Shown here piece after piece: positions 7,801 through 13,016 of a stretch of DNA of 13,016 bases (within the stretch, counting starts at the first letter, position 1; each line of letters opens with the position of its first letter). Both the position numbers and the translations under genes were made by a program. Below the pieces are notes generated by a model. The model was not told the DNA's origin. It ran no database searches and was given only the letters and a program-made list of their open reading frames with translations. Source of the stretch: Treponema sp. (GTDB lineage Bacteria; Spirochaetota; Spirochaetia; Treponematales; Breznakiellaceae); contig JAIRUO010000278.1 in NCBI GenBank assembly GCA_031254385.1, positions 1-13,016 on the forward strand, given 5' to 3'.

Positions 7801-8248
7801 GTACACGGACAAAAAGAGGCAGGCTCAGAAAAAGCTGGTTAGGCATGATTTAAGCTACGCGAGGGTACTAGTGGTGGATGATTTCCCCATGAATCTTGAT
7901 GTGGCTGTCGGGATGCTAAAAAAGTACAAAATGCAGGTTGACTGCGTACTGTCTGGACAGGAAGCCGTTGACCGCATAGCCGCAGGAGAACCTGTTTATG
8001 ATGTTATTTTTATGGATCACATGATGCCGGGAATGGACGGCGTAGAAGCGACATTATTGATTCGTAAATTAGGCACGGAATACGCAAAGAACATACCCGT
8101 CATAGCGTTGACTGCCAATGTTGTTGCGGGTAACGAGGAGATGTTTTTAAAAAATGGTTTTAATGCGTATTTACCCAAACCATTCAATGTGATGAGCCTT
8201 GATTCCATAATCCAGCAGTGGGTGAGGGATAAGGCAAAAGAAAAATGA
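4769..8248 (+). CDS. BvgS-like hybrid sensor histidine kinase 2 (lipoprotein signal, 2 VFT, TM, 1 PAS, HisKA, HATPase, REC)
   Basis: A 1159-residue paralogue of the preceding kinase. A long hydrophobic N-terminus ends in FSSC (candidate lipid-anchored Cys47), then a TPHSPFP tether. The VFT domains are at about 90-306 and 330-552, the TM helix at 562-584, and a single PAS with PAC-like end (MARDITKRK) at about 602-718. A signalling helix (719-745) precedes HisKA with H754. HATPase shows N869/N873, D924-T-G-I-G and GTGLGL (954-959). The receiver has D1037-D1038, D1083, T1115 and K1137. There is no HPt. The ATP-binding domain carries the same Pro-rich heptad insert as kinase 1 (about 902-913). 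VFT1 lacks both canonical ligand contacts (L158 and A242), so its ligand may differ or be absent; VFT2 keeps R404. The start at 4769 has an ideal GAGGAG site. Met16 (4814), with AGGA ahead of it, would give a more usual signal length. Confidence 0.93.
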   Translation: MSNEKGKMKTEESGIMDRKDFFVCFLSFFTNHFSFLICICIFIFSSCAQMTAPTPHSPFPTFRDIPGVTAEEIAAIEALQQTVLQKQSHSLIFGTPLNTEAFIDVGGKFGGYIALYCDWLSELFGIQITPEIFFLCDMLDKLNSRDLDFGIVRGREELRNEYFVTDSIGQRMIIMMRVKGSEDLLKISTSRLPRYAFIQASSTYDMVSDALASDSYEAVFVANYQAGYDMLKNGEADALIEANIIEGAFLNYDDAYPETFLPLLFNPIVMITANEELEPIISVVTKALQNGAMPYLIRLYEDGYRDYQKHKMSTQLSDKEREYIASHPVVPFVANYDNYPVCFYNTREGEWQGMFFDLIDEVTNITGLSFNIINKSNDDWSIIYEMVKSGEASLAAEMVRAPEREAYFIWPETGMPPDYFALISKSDYRNLTINEIMDAKVGLAQNTVYASTFKYWFPNHTKTVEYENMDKAVSALQRGEVDLVMSTQRRLMYVTHFLELPGYKTNMIFDQPLQSLSGVNKNEELLCSIIDKALKVIDTSGISDRWMRRTYDYRAIVAEARLPWFIGASVLSLAVLGLILIMFFRNRNEGKRLAKLVTEKTSTLTAILDATPDLIFCKDLNSCFTECNKATEKHFKRPKSDIIGKDNSQALSAPSELAAQYTADDKRTIDEKQVFAFEEYIPSPGGELMLFEIIKTPLIQDGEVTGLVAMARDITKRKAAEDEAKRASSEAMKAYAEAEVASEAKSRFIANMSHEMRTPMNVIVGLTDLMLEEEGVPGKAKEMLKNINTAGNTLMGLINDVLDISKIEAGKMELKPVQYDVASLLNDIITLNVIRIGEKPIVFKLDLNEDVLPRTLLGDDLRIKQILNNLLSNAFKYTKEGTVSLRIECQIEGTNESANSDATPHSPLPTPHSLSVWVTLCVSDTGIGIRKEDMAKLFSDYNQVDTRANREIEGTGLGLNITKKFVDLMDGEITVESEYGKGTSFLVRIRQGFVTDALIGKETVESLRSFWYTDKKRQAQKKLVRHDLSYARVLVVDDFPMNLDVAVGMLKKYKMQVDCVLSGQEAVDRIAAGEPVYDVIFMDHMMPGMDGVEATLLIRKLGTEYAKNIPVIALTANVVAGNEEMFLKNGFNAYLPKPFNVMSLDSIIQQWVRDKAKEK
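4845..4880 (+). repeat. TTTCTCA-type heptad repeat in the kinase 2 signal-peptide region
   Basis: Related TTCATT/TTTCTCA units run through the leader, with two exact TTTCTCA copies at 4864-4870 and 4871-4877 plus a partial third. They encode part of the hydrophobic segment. The sequence is the reverse complement of the GAGAAATGAG-type sequence around the start codon. Confidence 0.6.
4925..4952 (+). repeat. CCCACTC heptads encoding the kinase 2 tether
   Basis: CCTACTC, CCCACTC, CCCATTC and CCCACAT follow one another as 7-nt units a few codons after the Cys47 codon. They encode PTPHSPFP. Three units make exactly seven codons, which explains the protein-level repeat. Confidence 0.75.
7473..7507 (+). 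repeat. CCACTCC heptad array inside the kinase 2 ATPase domain
   Basis: Four exact CCACTCC units (7473-7500) and a CCATTCC variant encode TPHSPLPTPHS between the N-box and D924-T-G-I-G. Identity with kinase 1 extends 23 nt upstream of the repeat into non-repetitive sequence (7450-7472). Confidence 0.85.
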
Positions 8249-8261
8249 GGAATGGGAAATG
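8246..8261 (+). promoter_or_regulatory. Stop / Shine-Dalgarno / start junction, kinase 2 to kinase 3
   Basis: The TGA stop overlaps GAGGAA (8247-8252), and the ATG follows after 6 nt. The spacing equals that of the other two kinase junctions, with two base differences in the 10-nt spacer. Confidence 0.75.
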
Positions 8262-8297
8262 AGGAAATCGTTCATTTTTTACTGTTCATTGCTCATT
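8251..8297 (+). promoter_or_regulatory. Potential hairpin over the kinase 3 start codon
   Basis: AATGGGAAATGAG (8251-8263) can pair with TTCATTGCTCATT (8285-8297): 10 Watson-Crick pairs, 2 G-U pairs and one A-G mismatch, with a 21-nt loop. The ATG and the last two bases of the Shine-Dalgarno lie in the stem. Regulation by it is inference. Confidence 0.4.
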
Positions 8298-11200
8298 GTT
8301 AGCTGTGTCCCTACTCCCAACTCTCCGTCCACTGCACTCATTACCCCATTCGCTTCCTTCCTCGACATTCCCGGCATTACGGCAGAAGAAATCGCCGCAG
8401 TTGAAGTTCTGCAGCAAGCGGCACAGTGGCAGCAAAACTACGCCTTTATTTACGGAACGACTCCCAACTCCGAATCTTTTATCGGCGATGATGGGGAATT
8501 GCACGGCTTTACCGCCTTGTTTTGCGAATGGATGACGGATCTGTTTGGCATAAGGTTTAGACCAAAGATCTACAGTTGGGGTGATTTAATCAGCGGCCTG
8601 GAAAGAGACGAAATAGATTTTACCGGCGAGCTAACCCCAACGGAAGAACGCCGTGAAATCTACTTTATGACCAGCGCGATCGCCGAGCGTACTGTAAAGT
8701 ATTTCAGAATACAAGACAGCCCATCTTTCGAAGAAATAGCGCGGTTGCATCCACTGCGTTACGCTTTTTTGACAGGTACTACTACATGGCAGGCAGTAAC
8801 CGCCTCTTTCTTGGACTTTGATTACGAGACTGTTTTTTTAGACGACAGCTCTCTTGTATACGATTTGCTAAAAAGCGGTCATATCGATGCTTTCTTTAAC
8901 GAAGGTCCCGGCGAATACATCTTTGACGTTTACGGTGATGTTATAAGCTATTCATTTGTCCCGCTCATCTTCGAGTCGGTTTCGCTTGCCACACACAATG
9001 TGGCACTTGTACCAATAATCTCTCTTTTGCAAAAGGCAATATTAAGCGGTGGCAGGGCTTATATCTCACAACTATACAATCAGGGTCACCTTGATTATCT
9101 AAGGTATAAATTGAATATGCGTCTTAGCGCTGAGGAACTCGCTTATCTGGAGAATAACTCTGTTATCCGGTTGGCGGCCGAATACGATGGCTATCCTGTA
9201 AGTTTTTACAACAGCTACGAAAAAGAATGGCAGGGCATCGCATTTGACATACTATACGAAGTAGGCCAACTTACCGGGCTTAAGGTCGAGGTGGCAAATA
9301 GGTTGGATACGGAATGGCCCCAATTGCTAGAAATGCTCAGAAACGGCGAGGCCGCCATGGTAACGGAACTTTTACATACCGATGACCGTGAGGGGCTGTA
9401 TATATGGACGAAAAACAATATCCTTTCGGATAACTTTGCGCTTATATCCAAATCTGAATATCCTAATTTAGGCTTAAACGATATAATGAACGCGAGAGTG
9501 GCCTTAAGAAAAGATACCGCTTATGCAGAGTTGTTTCACAAATGGTTTTCTGGCCATGCACATACTTTTGAATATTCAAGCCATGCCTACGCCTTCGAGG
9601 CACTTATGAAGGGTGAGGTTGATGTGGTTATGTCCGATCGCAAGGAGCTTCTTTACTTTTCAAACTATCACGAGCTTCCAGGCTACAAAGTAAATTTGGC
9701 ATTTAACCGACTGGCTGAATCTACCTTCGGCTTTAACCTGGACGAAGGCATACTTGCCGGTATTATTGATAAAACGCTTTTGCTTATAGAAGTGGACGCC
9801 ATATCCAGCAATTGGATATACAAAACTTACAATTACAGGTCAAAAGTGCTGGAGGCGCAGCGTCCCTGGCTGTTCGGCGCTATCGGTCTTTCTTTGGCTG
9901 TTCTTGTACTGATACTGATTTTGTTTTACAGAAAACGCAGCGAGGGAAAGCTACTTGAAAAAGTAGTGAAGGAAAAAACTTCTTTTATTACAACTATCCT
10001 TGACACCACTCCGGATCTAATATTTCGCGTTGATATTAACTCGCGTTTTACTGAATTCAATTCAAGTATGGAAAAACATTTTAACATCCGTAAACAGGAT
10101 ATACTCGGTAAAGACACAAACTCTTTGGGGGTGCGTTCGGATTTGGCCGCCCAGTATATGGTCATGGACAGAAAGGTTTTCAACGAAAACCAGACAATCG
10201 CTTATGAAGAAATAATTCCGTCTCATGATGGAAAGCAGTTACTTTTCGAGACCATAAAGACTCCCGTTATACAGGACGGCAAGCTAACCGGGCTTGTGGG
10301 TATGGCCAGGGACATAACCCGGCGTAAGAGCGCGGAGGAAGAAGCTTTGAACGCTTCTAGGGCAAAAAGTCGTTTTATCGCGAACATGAGCCATGAAATG
10401 CGTACGCCGATGAACGTGATCGTAGGGCTTACAGACTTATTGCTGGAAGAAGGATCTGCCAACATTAAGGAAACGCTGGAAAAAATAAACACCGCGGGTA
10501 CTGCCCTTATGGGGCTTATCAACAATGTGCTTGATATTTCTAAGATTGAGGCGGGCAAGCAGGACTTAAATCCGGTGCAATACGATGTGCCAAGTCTGTT
10601 AAACGACATCATTACACTTAACATTATACGCATTGCGGATAAACCTATTACATTCAAGCTGGAAATTGAAGATAAATTTCCCTGCACTCTTTTTGGTGAT
10701 GATTTGCATATAAAACAAATACTGAATAATCTTTTGAGCAATGCCTTTAAATACACGGAAAAGGGAACCGTAACGTTAAGAGCCGGCTGTCAGTGGGACG
10801 GTACGGCATTGGCTGCACCTAATGACCTGTGGGTATCCTTTTCTGTAAGCGACACAGGTATAGGCATACGCAAGGAAGATATGGCGAAACTGTTTACAGA
10901 ATACAACCAGGCGGACACCAGTGCCAACCGTAAAATTGAAGGTACCGGTTTGGGCTTGAGCATTACCAAGAAGATAGTGGAGCTGATGGGTGGGGAAATA
11001 TCGGTAGGAAGCGAGTACGGCAAAGGAACTACCTTCCATGTGCGCATACGCCAGGGCTTTATTACAGATATGCCCATAGCAAAAGAAACCGTAGAAAGCC
11101 TGAACAACTTCCACTATTTGGATGAAAAGAAGCAGGCGCGGGTAAAGCTGATACGGCCGGACTTAGGCTACGCCAGGGTACTGGTGGTGGACGATTTCCC

Positions 11201-11561
11201 CACTAATCTGGACGTGGCCGTCGGGATGCTTCGCAAATACAAGATGCAGGTGGACTGTTTAGATAACGGTCAGGATGCCGTAAGCCGCATTGCCGCTGGG
11301 GAACCAGCATACAATGCTGTTTTTATGGATCACATGATGCCCGGGATGGATGGAATTGAAGCGACAAAGATGATTCGTGCCTTAGGCACAAAATATGCGA
11401 AAGAGATACCGATTATAGCATTGACCGCCAACGCGGTAGCCGGGAATGAGCAGATGTTTTTGGACAACGGGTTTAATGCTTTTTTACCCAAGCCTTTCAA
11501 CGCTATGACCTTGGATTCCATAGTCCAGCGATGTGTTAGGGATGAGTCAAAAGAAAAGTGA
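8259..11561 (+). CDS. BvgS-like hybrid sensor histidine kinase 3 (lipoprotein, 2 VFT, TM, 1 PAS, HisKA, HATPase, REC)
   Basis: A 1100-residue paralogue, the most compact of the complete set. A short charged start (MRKS) and hydrophobic stretch end in the clear lipobox IVSC (Cys16), then a Pro/Ser/Thr tether to about 33. VFT1 spans about 62-280 and VFT2 about 302-524, followed by the TM helix 537-557 and one PAS (about 574-690) of the kinase 2 type. HisKA has H712. HATPase has N824/N828, D865-T-G-I-G and GTGLGL (895-900). The receiver has D978-D979, D1024, T1056 and K1078. No HPt follows. VFT1 retains R131 and has E215 at the usual Asp position, and VFT2 has R377. Unlike its two upstream paralogues, the ATPase loop (about 842-857) has no heptad-encoded Pro-rich insert. 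The helix between PAS and HisKA is 14 residues shorter than in kinase 2. Confidence 0.94.
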   Translation: MRKSFIFYCSLLIVSCVPTPNSPSTALITPFASFLDIPGITAEEIAAVEVLQQAAQWQQNYAFIYGTTPNSESFIGDDGELHGFTALFCEWMTDLFGIRFRPKIYSWGDLISGLERDEIDFTGELTPTEERREIYFMTSAIAERTVKYFRIQDSPSFEEIARLHPLRYAFLTGTTTWQAVTASFLDFDYETVFLDDSSLVYDLLKSGHIDAFFNEGPGEYIFDVYGDVISYSFVPLIFESVSLATHNVALVPIISLLQKAILSGGRAYISQLYNQGHLDYLRYKLNMRLSAEELAYLENNSVIRLAAEYDGYPVSFYNSYEKEWQGIAFDILYEVGQLTGLKVEVANRLDTEWPQLLEMLRNGEAAMVTELLHTDDREGLYIWTKNNILSDNFALISKSEYPNLGLNDIMNARVALRKDTAYAELFHKWFSGHAHTFEYSSHAYAFEALMKGEVDVVMSDRKELLYFSNYHELPGYKVNLAFNRLAESTFGFNLDEGILAGIIDKTLLLIEVDAISSNWIYKTYNYRSKVLEAQRPWLFGAIGLSLAVLVLILILFYRKRSEGKLLEKVVKEKTSFITTILDTTPDLIFRVDINSRFTEFNSSMEKHFNIRKQDILGKDTNSLGVRSDLAAQYMVMDRKVFNENQTIAYEEIIPSHDGKQLLFETIKTPVIQDGKLTGLVGMARDITRRKSAEEEALNASRAKSRFIANMSHEMRTPMNVIVGLTDLLLEEGSANIKETLEKINTAGTALMGLINNVLDISKIEAGKQDLNPVQYDVPSLLNDIITLNIIRIADKPITFKLEIEDKFPCTLFGDDLHIKQILNNLLSNAFKYTEKGTVTLRAGCQWDGTALAAPNDLWVSFSVSDTGIGIRKEDMAKLFTEYNQADTSANRKIEGTGLGLSITKKIVELMGGEISVGSEYGKGTTFHVRIRQGFITDMPIAKETVESLNNFHYLDEKKQARVKLIRPDLGYARVLVVDDFPTNLDVAVGMLRKYKMQVDCLDNGQDAVSRIAAGEPAYNAVFMDHMMPGMDGIEATKMIRALGTKYAKEIPIIALTANAVAGNEQMFLDNGFNAFLPKPFNAMTLDSIVQRCVRDESKEK
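8278..8305 (+). repeat. Heptads encoding the kinase 3 signal peptide and lipobox
   Basis: Four consecutive 7-nt units, TTTACTG, TTCATTG, CTCATTG and TTAGCTG, encode FYCSLLIVSC, so the hydrophobic core and the lipobox come from repeat sequence. The matching tract in kinase 4 has six units. Confidence 0.7.
8308..8329 (+). repeat. Short CCTACTC/CCAACTC tract encoding the kinase 3 tether
   Basis: CCCTACTCCCAACTCTCC after the Cys16 codon is a short, decayed version of the CCCACTC heptads at the same position in the other paralogues. It encodes PTPNSP. Confidence 0.5.
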
Positions 11562-11574
11562 GGAGTGAGAAATG
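11559..11574 (+). promoter_or_regulatory. Stop / Shine-Dalgarno / start junction, kinase 3 to kinase 4
   Basis: TGA overlaps GAGGAG (11560-11565), and ATG follows after TGAGAA. The 10-nt spacer is identical to that between kinases 1 and 2. This supports the start chosen for the truncated gene. Confidence 0.75.
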
Positions 11575-13016
11575 AAAAATGGACAATTAACAATAACTAA
11601 AATAACCCATGCCCAGTTCCCCCATCTTATTTATTTTTTACTGTTCATTTTTCACTGTTCATTGCTCATTGTAAGCTGCGCCCCCACTCCCTACTCCCTA
11701 TTCCCCACTCCCAACACAACATCTCCATTCAATACATTTCAGGATATACCCGGTGTTACGGCGGAGGAAATAGCAGCCATAGAAGCGTTGCAAAAAAAGG
11801 ATGGGGCTTTAATATTCGGAGGGAACCTAACTACCGAGCTTTTCTTAACAGAAGACGGAGAGGTCAACGGATTCACTGCCTTATTTTGCGAATGGCTAAC
11901 CGAACTTTTCAGCATACCCTTTCAACCTGAAATCTACGTGTGGAATGATATGCTTGATAAATTTAACGACGGTAAAGTTGATTTTATAGGCAGCCTGACG
12001 GCAACCGAAGATCGAATGAAAATTTACTATATGACCGACACCATAGCCGAACGCCAGTTCAAAATGATGCGGCTTAGAGGAAGCCACGCCCTTGATCAAA
12101 TCGCGCAGGAACGCCTACCCCGGTATGCGTTCCTGGAAGGTTCCAACATAGCTAACACCGTAGCCTCAGTAACGGAAAGCGGCACTTATGAAACAATACG
12201 GGTTAGCGATATTGAAGATGCTTATCAAGCCCTAAAAAACGGTGACGCAGACGCTTTTATCGGAGGAAGCGTTACGGTAGATTTTTTTATTGCCAGCGAT
12301 GTGTATACAGAAGATTTTTTCCCGTTGATTTTCAGCCCGGTTTCCATGGCGACTGCAAACCCAGAACTAAAGCCTATCATATCGGTTGTTGACAAGGCGC
12401 TGCATAACGGTGCCATGCCCTATCTAAACCATTTACACAACCAAGGTTATGAAGCGTATAAAAAAATGGCCTTCTTATCGCAGCTCAGCATGGAAGAGAG
12501 GGCATATCTGCAAAATAGTTCTACAGTACCGATAGTGTATCAATATTTCAATTACCCGATAACTTTTTACAACCCCTATGAAAAAAAATGGGAGGGCTTC
12601 GCCCTTGATATAATAAAGGAAATTGAAAAGCTCACCGGGCTTAGCTTTCAGATCGTTAATGACGAGAACACGCAATGGCCTGTTATGATGGAAATGCTGG
12701 AGAGCGGGAAGGCGCATATAGTTCCAGACCTTGTTTACAGCCCTGAACGTGCGGACCGTTTCATTTGGCCGGAAAGTACGTTTATGACAGATCAATACGC
12801 GCTTTTGTCCAAATGGAGTTATCCTAATCTAAGCATCAACGAAATATCTTATACACGGGTAGGTCTGATAATAAATACCGCTCATGCTGAATTGTTTCGC
12901 GCTTGGTTTCCGAACGCTTCCTATATCACGGAGTATGGCAGTACTTATGATGCTTTTCTCGCGATGGACAAAGACGAAGTGGATGTGGTTATGGCAGGCA
13001 GAAGCAGGGTTCTCGC
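11572..13016 (+). CDS. BvgS-like sensor kinase 4, 5' part only (runs off the right edge)
   Basis: The frame is open from the ATG to the last base (481 codons plus two bases), so this is a partial gene. Its N-terminus has an unusual polar start (MKNGQLTITK), then a hydrophobic segment ending in the lipobox IVSC (Cys36), a Pro/Ser/Thr-rich tether, and the FQDIPGVTAEEIAAIEALQ motif shared by all four paralogues. VFT1 (about 78-295) retains R148 in LTATEDR but has G232 where many amino-acid binders have Asp. VFT2 starts near 316, includes R393 in SPER, and is cut off at residue 481. By homology the missing part should contain a TM helix, PAS, HisKA, HATPase and receiver, but none of that is visible. 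The start follows GAGGAG by 6 nt. Later in-frame Met codons would lose the signal peptide. Confidence 0.9.
   Translation, partial: MKNGQLTITKITHAQFPHLIYFLLFIFHCSLLIVSCAPTPYSLFPTPNTTSPFNTFQDIPGVTAEEIAAIEALQKKDGALIFGGNLTTELFLTEDGEVNGFTALFCEWLTELFSIPFQPEIYVWNDMLDKFNDGKVDFIGSLTATEDRMKIYYMTDTIAERQFKMMRLRGSHALDQIAQERLPRYAFLEGSNIANTVASVTESGTYETIRVSDIEDAYQALKNGDADAFIGGSVTVDFFIASDVYTEDFFPLIFSPVSMATANPELKPIISVVDKALHNGAMPYLNHLHNQGYEAYKKMAFLSQLSMEERAYLQNSSTVPIVYQYFNYPITFYNPYEKKWEGFALDIIKEIEKLTGLSFQIVNDENTQWPVMMEMLESGKAHIVPDLVYSPERADRFIWPESTFMTDQYALLSKWSYPNLSINEISYTRVGLIINTAHAELFRAWFPNASYITEYGSTYDAFLAMDKDEVDVVMAGRSRVL
11573..11654 (+). promoter_or_regulatory. Potential hairpin over the kinase 4 start codon
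   Basis: TGAAAAATGGACA (11573-11585), beginning at the second base of the ATG, pairs with TGTTCATTTTTCA (11642-11654) through 12 Watson-Crick pairs and one G-U. The 3' arm is the heptad tract coding for the signal peptide. An effect on initiation is inference. Confidence 0.4.
11637..11678 (+). repeat. Six-unit heptad tract encoding the kinase 4 signal peptide and lipobox
   Basis: The units TTTACTG, TTCATTT, TTCACTG, TTCATTG, CTCATTG and TAAGCTG run without gaps and encode the hydrophobic core ending in CSLLIVSC. Kinase 3 has the first, fourth and fifth units and a near-copy of the last, so the two genes differ by two units (14 nt). Confidence 0.75.
11683..11717 (+). repeat. CCCACTC heptads encoding the kinase 4 tether
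   Basis: CCCACTC, CCTACTC, CCTATTC, CCCACTC and CCAACAC follow the Cys36 codon and encode PTPYSLFPTPN. This is the longest such tract at an N-terminal tether in the window. Confidence 0.75.

Overview
The window carries one co-directional (+) signalling locus, preceded by about 550 bases without a convincing gene. It reads: a stand-alone CheY-like receiver protein (557-916); three complete, very large paralogous hybrid sensor histidine kinases (931-4758, 4769-8248, 8259-11561); and the 5' part of a fourth paralogue that starts at 11572 and is still open at the right edge. Each kinase has an N-terminal lipoprotein-type signal, a Pro/Ser/Thr-rich tether, two tandem family-3 solute-binding (Venus-flytrap, VFT) domains, one transmembrane helix, one or two PAS domains, HisKA, HATPase and a C-terminal receiver. 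This is the BvgS/EvgS plan without a C-terminal HPt domain. The fourth gene is seen only as far as its second VFT domain.

The kinase genes are spaced very regularly. Each of the three kinase-kinase junctions is exactly 10 nt, and the stop codon overlaps a GAGGAG/GAGGAA Shine-Dalgarno followed 6 nt later by ATG. With the receiver gene 14 nt upstream of the first kinase, the layout suggests one operon. Its promoter probably lies in the AT-rich stretch at about 470-556. No DNA-binding output protein and no HPt protein are visible, so the phosphorelay partners must be elsewhere.

The most unusual feature is that short imperfect heptanucleotide repeats recur at functionally sensitive places. TTCATTG/CTCATTG-type units encode much of the hydrophobic signal peptide and lipobox of kinases 3 and 4, and related TTTCTCA units lie in the leader of kinase 2. 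CCCACTC-type units encode the Pro-rich tether after the lipid-anchored Cys in all four. A 4.7-copy CCACTCC tract sits in frame inside the ATPase domain of kinases 1 and 2 but not 3. The opposite-sense heptads (GAGAAATGAG, AATGAAA) make up the gene junctions, so the start regions of kinases 2, 3 and 4 are complementary to their own signal-peptide coding sequence. Because a 7-nt unit is not a multiple of three, unit gain or loss within an ORF would shift the frame, which makes phase variation a testable possibility.

The leader contains a nested imperfect inverted-repeat element (about 154-467) that looks like a decayed MITE-like or palindromic interspersed repeat.

Organism: the balanced base composition, lipoprotein-type sensors, kinase core wording and heptad-rich junctions remind me of host-associated spirochaetes (termite-gut Treponema type) or a similar anaerobe. 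This is an inference from general resemblance, not a demonstrated assignment. Heptanucleotide tandem repeats of this style are also well known in filamentous cyanobacteria. No tRNA, rRNA, CRISPR array or transposase was seen.
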